The notes under the pieces: generated by a model
Databases searched by the model: none
What the model saw: only the letters and a program-made list of their open reading frames with translations
Told to the model about the DNA's origin: nothing
Translations under genes and position numbers: made by a program
Part shown: piece by piece, positions 26,421 to 36,344 of the stretch
Position numbering within the stretch: position 1 is the first letter of the stretch
How the letters are laid out: every line of letters starts with the position of its first letter
Assembly: GCA_017480565.1 (NCBI GenBank)
Contig: JAFVAL010000009.1
Span: 58,862 to 122,861, forward strand
DNA: 64,000 nucleotides
Origin: Lachnospiraceae bacterium
GTDB taxonomy: Bacteria; Bacillota; Clostridia; Lachnospirales; Lachnospiraceae
Direction of reading: 5' to 3'

Positions 26421-26464
26421 AAACCACCGGCAGGCAGAGCGTAAGCTCTGCCTGTTTGGTTTCT
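26421..26464 (+). terminator. Rho-independent terminator after the SOS membrane-protein gene
   Basis: CAGGCAGAGC-GTAA-GCTCTGCCTG forms a perfect 10-bp stem at 26431-26454, followed by TTTGGTTT. Confidence 0.8.
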
Positions 26465-26511
26465 GAAAGATTGCGAATTTCTTAAGATGTTACAGAATTA
26501 TTAAAAATTGG

Positions 26512-26588
26512 TTGCAATTTGTAGAAAACCGTGTTAGGATACTCCATGTTCCGTCAGGGGCGGGACAAAAAGATTTAAATTGGAGTAT
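26512..26588 (+). promoter_or_regulatory. Promoter and inverted repeat upstream of the secreted CHAP-like gene
   Basis: TTGCAA (26512-26517), 17 bp, TAGGAT (26535-26540). An 8-bp inverted repeat, ATACTCCA (26539-26546) and TGGAGTAT (26581-26588), spans the start region and encloses a second short pair (GTTCCG / CGGGAC). It may be an operator or a leader hairpin. Confidence 0.5.
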
Positions 26589-26596
26589 GTTTTAAC

Positions 26597-27181
26597 ATGA
26601 AGTTTTCTTATAAAGTTTTGTTGGTACTGTTGATGGCGATGATGCTCTCGCAGGTGGTTTTACCTGCGAAGGCGTCTGCGTATACGGAAGTTACAGTGAC
26701 GGAGTCGATGCAGGTGACCGATTCGTTAAACGGTGTGGATACCTGGTATCGTCCGGGCAGGAATGACGGCAGCAGCACGACGTATAGCTGCGCTGCGTAT
26801 GTGAAGCGTTATTACGAAGAGATCTACGGAGTACATTTGACCGGTCTGATCGGACAGGTGATTCCGAATACGAACTGCAGTGATGATCTGATCGTAGTGG
26901 ATGACCCGCAGGTAGGGGACATTATTCGCGAGCGGACGCACCATGGAACGACGCACTGGGCGATCGTCAAGGAAGTCAAAGATGACGGCACTGTGATTGC
27001 GATCGAGCAGAACTGGAAGTACCGTACGGGCGGCCAGACACTTGCCAGAGTGGACCGCGAGATGGAAGAAGACCGCTGCGTGTATCTGCGGCTTGAGAGC
27101 GTGGACGAAGCCCTTCTTGCAGAAGAAGCGGCGCAAGAGACTGCAGCAGAAGTTTTGCTCATCGAGCAGGAGTTGTATTAA
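26597..27181 (+). CDS. Secreted CHAP/papain-like amidase-type protein
   Basis: 194 residues with a clear signal peptide (residues 1-28, hydrophobic core VLLVLLMAMMLSQVVL, cleavage near AKASA-YT). The mature part has a Cys in YSCAAYVKRYYEE (about 57), a His in THWAIVKEV (about 114) and IEQNW (about 134), the order and spacing of the Cys/His/polar triad of CHAP and other NlpC/P60-like peptidoglycan amidases. It could cleave peptide stems in the cell wall or act as a bacteriocin-like lysin. A terminator follows. Sequence similarity to the family is only by motif. Confidence 0.7.
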   Translation: MKFSYKVLLVLLMAMMLSQVVLPAKASAYTEVTVTESMQVTDSLNGVDTWYRPGRNDGSSTTYSCAAYVKRYYEEIYGVHLTGLIGQVIPNTNCSDDLIVVDDPQVGDIIRERTHHGTTHWAIVKEVKDDGTVIAIEQNWKYRTGGQTLARVDREMEEDRCVYLRLESVDEALLAEEAAQETAAEVLLIEQELY

Positions 27182-27217
27182 AGAAAGCGTTTTCTTTCAG
27201 AGTTTAGAAAAGTTTTA

Positions 27218-27243
27218 GGCATCGCCGGCGCGGTGCCTTTCTT
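27218..27243 (+). terminator. Terminator after the CHAP-like gene
   Basis: GGCATCGC / GCGGTGCC stem (one G-U pair) with a short loop, followed by TTTCTTT. Confidence 0.65.
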
Positions 27244-27249
27244 TATGTC

Positions 27250-27278
27250 TTGAGAAAGTCGCAAAAACCATGTATAAT
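27250..27278 (+). promoter_or_regulatory. Promoter of the manganese pyrophosphatase gene
   Basis: TTGAGA (27250-27255), 17-bp spacer, TATAAT (27273-27278), 60 bp before the start codon. Confidence 0.7.
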
Positions 27279-27337
27279 AAGCTAGTTGTGGTGTGTGCAT
27301 GAGCACCCGGACAGATTGGAAGGAACGGTAAAGATCG

Positions 27338-29002
27338 ATGAAGAAAGACCAGACAATCGTTATTGGACATAAAAACCCGGATACGGACTCCATTTGCTCC
27401 GCCATCAGCTACGCGGCGTTTAAGTCACAGCTGACCGGAAAAGAGTTTGTACCTGCCCGCGCGGGCGATATCAATGAGGAAACACGCTTTGTTTTGAACT
27501 ATTTTGATATGCCGGAGCCGCAGCTGATCGAGTCTGTGAAGACGCAGGTGGAGGATGTAGAGTTTCGCGAGCTGCCGGGCGCAGACCGGAATATGTCGCT
27601 TAAGGATGCGTGGAACCGGATGCAGGATGAGAATGCGGTGACTCTGCCGATCGTGCATGATGAGAATACGCTGGAAGGCCTGATCACCGTGACCGACATC
27701 ACGAAGTCCTACATGAATGTCTACGATGCAACGATCTTATCGAAGGCGAAGACCAGTTACGATAATATCGTAAAGACTCTGGAAGGCGAGTATATTACAT
27801 ATCCGCCGAAGGGTGTGACCTGCTTTGAAGAGGGCAAGGTGCTCATCGCTGCGGCAAACCCGGATCTGATGGAGTCCTACATCGAGTATGGAGATATGGT
27901 TATTCTGGGTAACCGCTACGAGTCACAGCTTTGTGCGATCGAGATGGAGGCGGCTTGCCTGATCGTGTGTGAGGGAGCAAAGGTGTCTTTGACGATTCGC
28001 AAGCTTGCGATGGAGCATGACTGCGTGATCATTGTGACGCCTTATGATACCTTTACGGCAGCCAGAGTGGTCAACCAGAGCATTCCGATCGGTTACTTTA
28101 TGTGTTCGACAAATCTCGTGACATTTTATAAATCCGACGTGCTTGACGATGTCAAGGAAGTGATGGCAAATAAGCGTCACCGCGACTTCCCGATTCTTGA
28201 CGAGGATGGGAAGTATCTGGGCATGATTTCCAGAAGAAACTTGCTGGGTGCCAGAGGCAAGAAAGTGATCCTGGTCGATCACAATGAGCAGTCACAGGCA
28301 GTTGCTGGCATTGAGTCTGCCGATGTGCGGGAGATCATCGATCATCACCGCCTGGGCGGTCTGCAGACCATTTCACCGGTCGTCTTCCGCAATCAGCCAG
28401 TGGGATGCACGGCCACGATCATTTACCAGATGTACCAGGAAGAGGGGCTGGAGATTCCGAAACAGATTGCCGGGCTTTTGATGTCCGCGATCTTATCGGA
28501 TACGTTGATGTTCCGCTCCCCTACATGCACGTCGAAGGATAAAACTGCGGCGATCGCCCTGGCAGAGATTGTGGGTGTGGATTATGAGGCTTATGCCGGG
28601 GAAATGTTTGAAGCCGGCAGCAACCTGAAGAATAAGACGGATGAACAGATTCTCCACCAGGATTACAAGATCTTTACGTCTGGATCGAAGAAGTTTGCGG
28701 TTGCGCAGGTGACCGTACCGCACCAGAGACAGGTGCAGGAGATTGCGGCCCGGATGAAGCCGTACCTGGAGAAAGAGCGGACCGATAAAGAACTGGATTA
28801 TATGTACTTTATGGTGACAAACCTGATGAAGAAGACGACGCTTCTGCTTTGCGCCGGATCAGGGGCCGAACAGCTGGTGCTGGAGGCATTTCCGCAGGAT
28901 GAAGAGAAAGATAGCAATCAGAGGGATGGGGAAGTGATTCTGGAAGGCGTGGTTTCTCGTAAGAAACAGCTCGTGCCCAGGATTTTGATGGTCTTAGAGT
29001 AA
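27338..29002 (+). CDS. Manganese-dependent inorganic pyrophosphatase with CBS and DRTGG domains
   Basis: 554 residues, far longer than simple family II pyrophosphatases (about 310). The DHH catalytic core is split: GHKNPDTDSICSA at the N-terminus and VDHNEQSQAV plus IDHHRLGG after about 310. Between them are two CBS halves (about 70-130 and 250-300) flanking a DRTGG domain. It hydrolyses pyrophosphate to phosphate, with CBS-bound adenine nucleotides tuning activity (AMP inhibition and diadenosine polyphosphate activation are known in the family). The DHHA2 domain ends the protein. Confidence 0.93.
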   Translation: MKKDQTIVIGHKNPDTDSICSAISYAAFKSQLTGKEFVPARAGDINEETRFVLNYFDMPEPQLIESVKTQVEDVEFRELPGADRNMSLKDAWNRMQDENAVTLPIVHDENTLEGLITVTDITKSYMNVYDATILSKAKTSYDNIVKTLEGEYITYPPKGVTCFEEGKVLIAAANPDLMESYIEYGDMVILGNRYESQLCAIEMEAACLIVCEGAKVSLTIRKLAMEHDCVIIVTPYDTFTAARVVNQSIPIGYFMCSTNLVTFYKSDVLDDVKEVMANKRHRDFPILDEDGKYLGMISRRNLLGARGKKVILVDHNEQSQAVAGIESADVREIIDHHRLGGLQTISPVVFRNQPVGCTATIIYQMYQEEGLEIPKQIAGLLMSAILSDTLMFRSPTCTSKDKTAAIALAEIVGVDYEAYAGEMFEAGSNLKNKTDEQILHQDYKIFTSGSKKFAVAQVTVPHQRQVQEIAARMKPYLEKERTDKELDYMYFMVTNLMKKTTLLLCAGSGAEQLVLEAFPQDEEKDSNQRDGEVILEGVVSRKKQLVPRILMVLE

Positions 29003-29055
29003 TTGTTATCATGGAAAGAATAGGGAATTCGTAAAATTCTCCTTGAGGGATTTGA

Positions 29056-32000
29056 ATGCTGCAGATTAGAGATATTTGCAAAGAGTATCGCACCGGAAGT
29101 CTCGTACAGAAAGCGCTGGATCATGTGAGCCTGAATCTGCGCGACAATGAGTTTGTCGCGATTCTGGGACCGAGTGGTTCGGGTAAGACGACACTGCTGA
29201 ACATCGTGGGCGGACTGGATCGCTACGACAGTGGTGATCTGATCATCAACGGGATTTCCACCAAGAAGTACAAAGACCGTGACTGGGATTCGTACCGCAA
29301 TCACACGATCGGTTTTGTCTTTCAAAGTTACAACTTAATTGCGCATCAGAGCGTTTTGGCAAACGTGGAGCTGGCGCTTACGATCAGTGGGGTGTCCCGG
29401 TCGGAGCGCAGGGCGAGAGCGACCGAGGCACTGACAAAAGTAGGCCTCGGAGATCAGCTCCACAAGCTGCCGAACCAGATGTCCGGCGGACAGATGCAGC
29501 GTGTTGCGATTGCCAGAGCGCTTGTGAACGATCCGGAGATCTTGCTTGCGGATGAGCCGACCGGCGCACTGGATTCGGAGACCAGCGTGCAGGTCATGGA
29601 GCTTCTAAAAGAGGTGGCAAAGGACCGTCTGGTCGTGATGGTGACGCACAATCCGGAGCTTGCGGAGACGTACGCGACGCGTATCGTGAAGTTAAAGGAC
29701 GGGCGGATCATTGAGGATTCGGATCCGCTAACTATCGCGGACGGAGCCGAAGAGGCGGTGCATAAGAACATGGGCAAATCCTCCATGTCCTTTTTTACTG
29801 CCCTTTCGCTCAGCTTTAACAACCTTCTGACGAAGAAAGCCAGGACGATTCTGGTCGCATTTGCCGGATCGATCGGCATCATCGGCATCGCGCTTATCAT
29901 GGCGCTCTCCAACGGTGTCGATTTATATATAAAAAATATTGAGGAAGATACGCTCTCGGAATATCCGATCACGATCACGAGTTCCAGCTTTTCGATGGAT
30001 GTGACGGGACGGTTTGCTGGCGGCGGAACCGACCATTCGGAGGATGAGGTCTACGAAGTGCCGGTCGTGGAGAATATGATTTCCCGCGTGACGTCTAACG
30101 ATCTTGCTTCGTTTAAGAAGTACCTGGAGAGTGAAGAGAGCGAGATCGATACCTATGCGAAGTCGGTGGAGTATTCCTACAACGTGACGCCGCAGATTTA
30201 TCAGCTCTACAACGGGGCTTACCGCCAGGTGCACCCGGATCATTCTTTTGATGCACTTGGCTTTAACAGCGGGAACAGCATTTTCTCCGCGTATATGACG
30301 ACGGATGTATTTGCGGCGCTGCCGGAGAATCCGGATCTTTACATGGATCAGTATGAGGTGGTCGCCGGACATTGGCCGGAGAAGAACAATGAGCTTGTAT
30401 TGATCATTTTCGAGAGCGGAGCGATCAGCGATCTGACGCTTTATATGTTGGGCTTGAAAAATGCGTCCGAGTTAGAGACGATGATCAAGAACTTTGCAGA
30501 AGGCGTGAACACGGAAGGAAATGACAATCCGGCGACGTATCATTATGAGGATTTCCTGGGCATTTCGTTCAGGCGCGTAAAGAGCACCGATTATTTCGTT
30601 TACGACAACGAATACAAGGTCTGGAAGAACAAGACCGACGATAAGACGTATATGCGGTCACTGGTTCGCAACGGAGAGAAGATGCAGATTGTTGGCGTGG
30701 CAAAGCACCGCGCGGATAGCAATATCGAGATGTTGACCACCGGTATCTATTATCCGGCGGGGCTCATGAACCAGGTGATCGAGGAGGCAAAAGGGACGGC
30801 AATCGTCAAACAGCAGCTTGCGGATCATAACATCAATGTGATCACCGGCAAGGCATTTGACGATGACAGTGACGAGCATGATTTTGATCTGAGCACGATT
30901 TTTACGGTCAATGAGGATGCGCTCGCACAGGTCTTCTCCTTTGACAGCAGCAAAATCAAACTGGATACATCGGCACTTTCCGGCATGAATATGTCGGGGC
31001 TGGATGTGTCAAAGTATTTTGATAAAAATGCAATGCAGCAGGCAATGCCGGAGCTTTCCGCGGACGATCTGGCAAGCCTCTTTAACGGGGTTGAGGTGCA
31101 GGTGACGACAGAGAACCTGCAGCCTGCGATGCAGAAGATTCTGGACGCTGCGGTCGCAGCCCTTCCGGAAAATGATGCCGCGTACGATACGTCCGGCATT
31201 GCGAATTCATTTAGCGCATATTTAAATTCCGATGAGGCGCAGGCCATCATCAACAAATACATCGAAGAGGCCATCGCGGCCGGGGGCGTCGATGAGGACG
31301 GTAGCCCGAACATTTCCGTGGATACCGCGGCGATGACCGCGGAGCTGACGGCCGGATATCAATCTTATGTCGAGAGAAACGGGTTGACCGATGCGGTCAA
31401 GATTACGGATGCGGTGCGCACCTATCTTCGCAGTGAGGCGGGTCAGGCGGTGATCGCAGAGAATCTGGCAGATGTTGTCAATACCGATGAGATTGCCGCA
31501 GCCATTTCCAAAAATGTCTCTGGCTTGATGACGCAGTATACGGACGTGATTATGGCCGCGATCTCCAAGGCAATGAGCGGCATGATGAAGGATCTGACCA
31601 AGCAGCTGGAGCGTGCACTGACGAAGACGATGGAGCGGACCATGGCTGGCATGGAGGATGCATTTTCAATCCACCCGGAAGCATTTGCAGAAGCAATCCA
31701 GATGAACATGGATGAAAAGGAGCTGCAAGAGCTCATGGCTTCGATGATGTCGACGACGCAGACGACCTACGACTCGAATATGAGTACGTTCGGCTATGCG
31801 GACCTTGATGATCCGTTCCAGATCACGATCTATCCGAAGGATTTCGACAGCAAGAATGCGATCTCAGCGATGATTACGGCTTACAACGAGAAGATGGAAG
31901 CGGCCGGCGAGGACGAGAAGACGATCAATTACACGGACATCGTGGGAACGCTCATGTCTTCCGTGACGGACATCGTGGATGCGATCAGCTATGTACTCAT

Positions 32001-32388
32001 CGCATTTGTGGCGATTTCGCTGGTGGTTTCTTCGATCATGATCGGTGTCATCACTTACATCAGTGTGCTGGAGCGCAAGAAGGAGATTGGTATCCTGCGC
32101 GCGATCGGTGCGTCGAAGCGCAACATTTCCAGCGTTTTCAACGCGGAGACTTTTATCACCGGACTGCTGGCGGGTCTCATGGGTGTGGGCATCTCGCTTC
32201 TTCTGATTGTACCGATCAACCAGATTTTGCTGCACCTGACCCATCGAACCGATGTCAAAGCGGTACTGCCGCCGGAAGGTGCTATCTTCCTGGTGATTTT
32301 AAGCGTGGTACTGACCCTGATCGGCGGCCTGATTCCTTCGAGAAAAGCGGCCAAATCCGATCCGGTCACAGCGCTTCGTACCGAGTAG
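29056..32388 (+). CDS. MacB-like ABC transporter, fused ATPase and FtsX-type permease
   Basis: 1110 residues. The ATPase (1-230) has Walker A GPSGSGKTT, signature SGGQMQRVAIARAL and Walker B LLADEPTGALD. One transmembrane helix follows at about 275, then a very large extracytoplasmic region (about 300-960) rich in Ala, Asp and Glu with coiled-coil-like stretches. Three C-terminal helices carry the FtsX permease end (ERKKEIGILRAIGAS at about 1015). Such MacB-type mechanotransmission systems release peptides, lipoproteins or antibiotics rather than import solutes. The extracytoplasmic domain is longer than in typical MacB, which may indicate a wall-directed role. Confidence 0.9.
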   Translation: MLQIRDICKEYRTGSLVQKALDHVSLNLRDNEFVAILGPSGSGKTTLLNIVGGLDRYDSGDLIINGISTKKYKDRDWDSYRNHTIGFVFQSYNLIAHQSVLANVELALTISGVSRSERRARATEALTKVGLGDQLHKLPNQMSGGQMQRVAIARALVNDPEILLADEPTGALDSETSVQVMELLKEVAKDRLVVMVTHNPELAETYATRIVKLKDGRIIEDSDPLTIADGAEEAVHKNMGKSSMSFFTALSLSFNNLLTKKARTILVAFAGSIGIIGIALIMALSNGVDLYIKNIEEDTLSEYPITITSSSFSMDVTGRFAGGGTDHSEDEVYEVPVVENMISRVTSNDLASFKKYLESEESEIDTYAKSVEYSYNVTPQIYQLYNGAYRQVHPDHSFDALGFNSGNSIFSAYMTTDVFAALPENPDLYMDQYEVVAGHWPEKNNELVLIIFESGAISDLTLYMLGLKNASELETMIKNFAEGVNTEGNDNPATYHYEDFLGISFRRVKSTDYFVYDNEYKVWKNKTDDKTYMRSLVRNGEKMQIVGVAKHRADSNIEMLTTGIYYPAGLMNQVIEEAKGTAIVKQQLADHNINVITGKAFDDDSDEHDFDLSTIFTVNEDALAQVFSFDSSKIKLDTSALSGMNMSGLDVSKYFDKNAMQQAMPELSADDLASLFNGVEVQVTTENLQPAMQKILDAAVAALPENDAAYDTSGIANSFSAYLNSDEAQAIINKYIEEAIAAGGVDEDGSPNISVDTAAMTAELTAGYQSYVERNGLTDAVKITDAVRTYLRSEAGQAVIAENLADVVNTDEIAAAISKNVSGLMTQYTDVIMAAISKAMSGMMKDLTKQLERALTKTMERTMAGMEDAFSIHPEAFAEAIQMNMDEKELQELMASMMSTTQTTYDSNMSTFGYADLDDPFQITIYPKDFDSKNAISAMITAYNEKMEAAGEDEKTINYTDIVGTLMSSVTDIVDAISYVLIAFVAISLVVSSIMIGVITYISVLERKKEIGILRAIGASKRNISSVFNAETFITGLLAGLMGVGISLLLIVPINQILLHLTHRTDVKAVLPPEGAIFLVILSVVLTLIGGLIPSRKAAKSDPVTALRTE

Positions 32389-32393
32389 ATTTC

Positions 32394-32422
32394 TTTACAA
32401 ATGTGCTCGTAAGTGCTATACT
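32394..32422 (+). promoter_or_regulatory. Promoter of the zinc-ribbon membrane protein gene
   Basis: TTTACA (32394-32399), 17-bp spacer, TATACT (32417-32422). Confidence 0.65.
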
Positions 32423-32457
32423 TGTGAAATCGTGAGTTTGAGGGGAGATGACCTTTT

Positions 32458-32868
32458 ATGGTATGTGAAATTTGCGGAAAAGCTATCGGAGAAAATGATC
32501 ATTTTTGTTCGAATTGCGGCGCGTCGCTGCGCAGAGATGTGCCCCAGGTAAACGGGCCTCAGAGCACGGCAAGTGCGCCTGCGGCGGCACCGAATGCGTC
32601 GGAGACCGTCTCGTTTAAGAATTGGTTCGGGACCATGCTTCTGCCATGGATTCCTGTGGTTGGCGGCATCGCTTATCTTGTGATGCTTATCGCTTGGGCG
32701 GTGTCTGATAAGACCGCTCCTTCGAAGAAAAACTGGGCAAAGGCCTCGCTTTTGATCGGCATGATTGCCTTTGTGCTTGTGGTCTTTTCGATGGTTCAGT
32801 TGATGAAGGATCCGATGTTCCAGCAGTACATGCAGGAATATATGCAGATGCTTGAGGGAGTACAATAA
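32458..32868 (+). CDS. Zinc-ribbon membrane protein
   Basis: 136 residues. The N-terminus is a zinc ribbon (CEICGK and CSNCGA, two CxxC knuckles 14 residues apart). A Ser/Pro/Ala-rich linker follows, then two transmembrane helices (about 65-85 and 98-118), and a Met/Gln-rich tail. Such proteins are common in Clostridia and uncharacterised. It lies just upstream of gltX with 35 bp between, so the two may be co-transcribed. Confidence 0.75.
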   Translation: MVCEICGKAIGENDHFCSNCGASLRRDVPQVNGPQSTASAPAAAPNASETVSFKNWFGTMLLPWIPVVGGIAYLVMLIAWAVSDKTAPSKKNWAKASLLIGMIAFVLVVFSMVQLMKDPMFQQYMQEYMQMLEGVQ

Positions 32869-32903
32869 GTTTTAGAAAGTGTTTGATTTGGAGGAAGAAA
32901 GCT

Positions 32904-34370
32904 ATGGACAAGATTCGTACCAGATATGCACCGAGCCCGACCGGACGGATGCATGTCGGTAACTTAAGAACCGCGCTGTATGCGTATTTGATTGCAAAGC
33001 ATGAGGGAGGAGATTTCCTGCTTCGTATCGAGTATACCGACCAGGAGCGCTACGTGGAAGGCGCGGTCGATATCATTTACCGTACACTCCAGGATACCGG
33101 ACTGATCCACGATGAGGGTCCGGATAAGGACGGCGGTGTCGGACCGTATGTGCAGAGCGAGCGCCAGAAGCAGGGGATTTATCTGGAGTATGCGAAGAAG
33201 CTGATCGAGAAAGGCGAGGCATATTATTGCTTCTGTACGAAGGAGCGTCTGGCTGGCCTTAAGACGACCGTAGATGAAGAGGGCAAGGAGATTGTCAAGT
33301 ACGACAAGCACTGCCTGCATCTGTCCAAGGAAGAGATTGAGGCGAATCTGGCGGCTGGCATGCCTTACGTCATTCGTCAGAACAACCCGGATACCGGAAC
33401 GACGACGTTCTCCGATGTCATTTACGGAGACATCTCTGTGGAAAATGCAGAGCTTGACGACATGATTCTGATCAAGTCCGACGGCTATCCGACCTACAAC
33501 TTTGCAAATGTAGTCGATGACCATCTGATGGGTATCACGCATGTTGTGCGCGGCAACGAATATTTGTCCAGTTCTCCGAAGTACAATCGTCTCTACGAGG
33601 CGTTTGGCTGGGAGGTGCCGGTCTATGTGCATTGCCCGATCATCACCAACGAAGAACACAAGAAACTCTCCAAGCGCAGCGGCCATTCTTCTTACGAGGA
33701 TCTGGTAGAGCAGGGGTTTGTGAGCGAGGCGGTTATCAACTATGTCGCACTGCTTGGCTGGAGCCCGGCGGAAGACCGTGAGATTTTCTCTCTTGAGGAA
33801 CTTGTGGAGAGATTTGACTATCACCGGATCAACAAGTCCCCGGCTGTCTTTGACATCGCAAAGGCGAAGTGGATGAACGGCGAGTACATCAAGGTGATGG
33901 ACGATGAGAAGTATTATGAGCGTGCGCTTCCTGTGATCCGAGAGGTGATCACGAAGGATCTGGATCTTAGAAAGATCGCGGATCTGGTGAAAACGCGTAT
34001 CGAGGTGTTCCCGGATATCAAGCCTTTAATTGATTTCTTTGAGGAGCTTCCAGATTATGATACCGTGATGTACACGCACAAGAAGATGAAAACCAACAGC
34101 GAGAATTCTCTCGTGGTGTTAAAGGAAATGCTGCCGCGTCTTGAGGCACTTGATGACTACACCAGACCGGGTCTTGAGGCTTGCATCATGGGATATATCC
34201 AGGAGAAGGGCATCAAGAACGGGCAGGGACTGTGGCCGCTTCGTACCGCAGTTTCCGGCAAGCAGATGACACCGGGCGGCGCCTATGAGATCATGGAGAT
34301 CATCGGCAAGGAAGAGAGCCTTCGCCGCATCCGTGTCGGTATCGAGAAGTTAGAGCATGACGTACAGTAA
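32904..34370 (+). CDS. gltX: Glutamyl-tRNA synthetase
   Basis: I choose ATG 32904 (488 residues) after GGAGGAAGAAAGCT. The class I signature is [19 protein letters not shown] (HVGN variant of HIGH), and the KMSKS loop is KLSKRSG (about 250). It charges tRNA-Glu and, as in most Firmicutes, may also charge tRNA-Gln for amidation. Its 3' end overlaps the helicase gene by 14 bp. Confidence 0.95.
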   Translation: MDKIRTRYAPSPTGRMHVGNLRTALYAYLIAKHEGGDFLLRIEYTDQERYVEGAVDIIYRTLQDTGLIHDEGPDKDGGVGPYVQSERQKQGIYLEYAKKLIEKGEAYYCFCTKERLAGLKTTVDEEGKEIVKYDKHCLHLSKEEIEANLAAGMPYVIRQNNPDTGTTTFSDVIYGDISVENAELDDMILIKSDGYPTYNFANVVDDHLMGITHVVRGNEYLSSSPKYNRLYEAFGWEVPVYVHCPIITNEEHKKLSKRSGHSSYEDLVEQGFVSEAVINYVALLGWSPAEDREIFSLEELVERFDYHRINKSPAVFDIAKAKWMNGEYIKVMDDEKYYERALPVIREVITKDLDLRKIADLVKTRIEVFPDIKPLIDFFEELPDYDTVMYTHKKMKTNSENSLVVLKEMLPRLEALDDYTRPGLEACIMGYIQEKGIKNGQGLWPLRTAVSGKQMTPGGAYEIMEIIGKEESLRRIRVGIEKLEHDVQ

Positions 34371-36198
34371 CAATCAAGCACAGCAAAGGGCCATCACACA
34401 TCTGGATGGCCCTATGTTAGTTTTGGCAGGCCCGGGCTCGGGAAAGACCTTCGTGATCACGAAGCGCATTCAGGCTCTGATCGACGCAGGGGTGGATCCG
34501 GGACAGATCCTGGTGGTGACATTTACCAATGCGGCCGCCAGGGAGATGAAGGAGCGGTTCTTTGCCCTGATGGGGGATGCGCCGAAAAAGCAGGCGGTGA
34601 CATTTGGCACATTTCACAGTGTGTTCTTCCTTATGCTGCGCCACGCCTACGGCTACTCCGGCAAGGACATCATCAAGGAGCAAGACCGCAGAAAGATCGT
34701 GACCGAGAGCCTCAAGTACCACCAGGCAGATCTGATGGAAGAAGAGGACATCGTAAGCGGACTCATTTCCGAGATTGGCTTTGTCAAAGAGGAACGCATC
34801 GATCCGCAGTATTATCATTCGTTGACGTGCTCGGATGAGATTTTCCGCAAGATTTTTGCGGATTACGAGCGGATCTTAAGAGACAACCGAAAGATCGATT
34901 TTGAGGACATGCTCGTCTTTACCTACGAGCTTTTGTCGGCGCGCCCTGACATCCGAAAGGCCTGGAGCGAGAAGTTTCGCTACATCATGGTGGATGAGTT
35001 TCAGGACATCAATATGATTCAGTACCGGACGCTGCAAATGTTAGCAGCACCGACAAATCATCTGTTCTGCGTGGGGGATGACGACCAGTCGATCTATCAT
35101 TTTCGCGGCGCGAGACCGGAGATTATGCTGGGCTTTGAGAAGGATTATCCCGGGTGTGAGAAGGTCATTTTGGAAGAAAATTATCGGTCGGACGGGGCAA
35201 TTTTGGCGGCGGCTTCGAAGGTGATTCGCCACAATCAGGTGCGGTTTGTGAAGGATGAAAAGACAAAAAAGGGCGTCGGATCTCCCGTGGAGGTGCGCAT
35301 TTACGCAAACTGTACGCAGGAAAATGAGGCGATCGCAAAACGCATTTTGGAATACCGCAAGACCGGCGTGCAGCTTTCAGAAATGGCGATTTTGGTGCGG
35401 ACCAATACCGGCGGGCGAGGGATCTTAGAGAAGCTCTCTGAGTACAACATTCCGTTTATCAGCAAGGAAAAAGTGCCTTGTTTATACGATCACTGGATCG
35501 TCCGTGATCTGCTTTCTTATATTAAGTTTGCCAATGGAATTCAGGAACGCGGGCTTTTCCTTCGGATCATGAACCGACCGAATCGGTACATCCGAAGGGA
35601 GGCGGTGGCCGATGCGTACGTGGACTTTGAGGATCTGGTCGAGTACTACCAGGACAAAGACTGGATGTTAGAGCGGTTGGATGCCTTTGAATACGACTTA
35701 AATCGGCTCTTTGGCATGGATCCTTACAGCGCGATCTGCTACATCGAAAAGAAGATCGGCTACGGAGATTATCTGGACGAATATGCTTCCGCGAGGGGCA
35801 TTCATGCAGACGATCTGCACGAAATTTTGGAGGAAGTCAAGGAAGGCGCGAAGGCGCATCGCACGTGGCGCGACTGGGAAGCCTACATGAACGACTACCG
35901 GGAGAAACTGCTCTTACAGGAACGGGAGAAGCCATCTGAAGCTGCGCAGGACGCGGTGGTCGTAAGCACGATGCACCAGGCGAAGGGACTGGAGTACACG
36001 GTTGTCTTTCTGCCGGACGTAAATGAAGGTGTCGTGCCTTACCGAAAAGCGGTGCTTGCTGCGGATCTGGAGGAGGAGCGGCGGATGTTTTACGTCGCGA
36101 TGACTCGGGCGAAGCGGTTCTTGCATGTGTTTGCTGTGAAGGAGCGGTACTCAAAGGAGATGGAGCCGTCAAGGTTCTTGGCAGAGATTAAGGAGTAG
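34357..36198 (+). CDS. UvrD/PcrA-like superfamily 1 DNA helicase (ATP-dependent)
   Basis: 613 residues, shorter than PcrA/UvrD (about 720). Walker A AGPGSGKT (residues 23-30), [12 protein letters not shown] (motif Ia), DEFQDIN (Walker B, about 215), [13 protein letters not shown] (motif III, about 240), and [15 protein letters not shown] with [10 protein letters not shown] (motifs V and VI) are all present, so it should be an active 3'-5' helicase. It unwinds DNA during repair or replication restart. Its start lies inside the gltX 3' end in another frame, which suggests translational coupling. Confidence 0.93.
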   Translation: MTYSNNQAQQRAITHLDGPMLVLAGPGSGKTFVITKRIQALIDAGVDPGQILVVTFTNAAAREMKERFFALMGDAPKKQAVTFGTFHSVFFLMLRHAYGYSGKDIIKEQDRRKIVTESLKYHQADLMEEEDIVSGLISEIGFVKEERIDPQYYHSLTCSDEIFRKIFADYERILRDNRKIDFEDMLVFTYELLSARPDIRKAWSEKFRYIMVDEFQDINMIQYRTLQMLAAPTNHLFCVGDDDQSIYHFRGARPEIMLGFEKDYPGCEKVILEENYRSDGAILAAASKVIRHNQVRFVKDEKTKKGVGSPVEVRIYANCTQENEAIAKRILEYRKTGVQLSEMAILVRTNTGGRGILEKLSEYNIPFISKEKVPCLYDHWIVRDLLSYIKFANGIQERGLFLRIMNRPNRYIRREAVADAYVDFEDLVEYYQDKDWMLERLDAFEYDLNRLFGMDPYSAICYIEKKIGYGDYLDEYASARGIHADDLHEILEEVKEGAKAHRTWRDWEAYMNDYREKLLLQEREKPSEAAQDAVVVSTMHQAKGLEYTVVFLPDVNEGVVPYRKAVLAADLEEERRMFYVAMTRAKRFLHVFAVKERYSKEMEPSRFLAEIKE

Positions 36199-36295
36199 AG
36201 GGGATACATTAATAAAATCCTATTCTCTTAACGGGCGAGTGAACTAGAAGTCTGGGTTATGGTTTTCGCTTTCTTTGTGGTCTAGAATGGGCTTG

Positions 36296-36313
36296 TAAGC
36301 GAGAGAGCGCTTA
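36296..36313 (+). promoter_or_regulatory. Inverted repeat upstream of the XRE/TPR regulator gene
   Basis: TAAGCG-AGAGAG-CGCTTA is a perfect 6-6-6 inverted repeat 31 bp before the start codon. Its position suits an autoregulatory operator for the Xre-type regulator that follows; this is inference. Confidence 0.4.
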
Positions 36314-36344
36314 TGAGTTTGTTTAGACGAGGAGATGATAAGTG

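Noticed and set aside
32964-33824. 286-residue - strand frame over gltX
   Set aside because: Shadow of a housekeeping synthetase.
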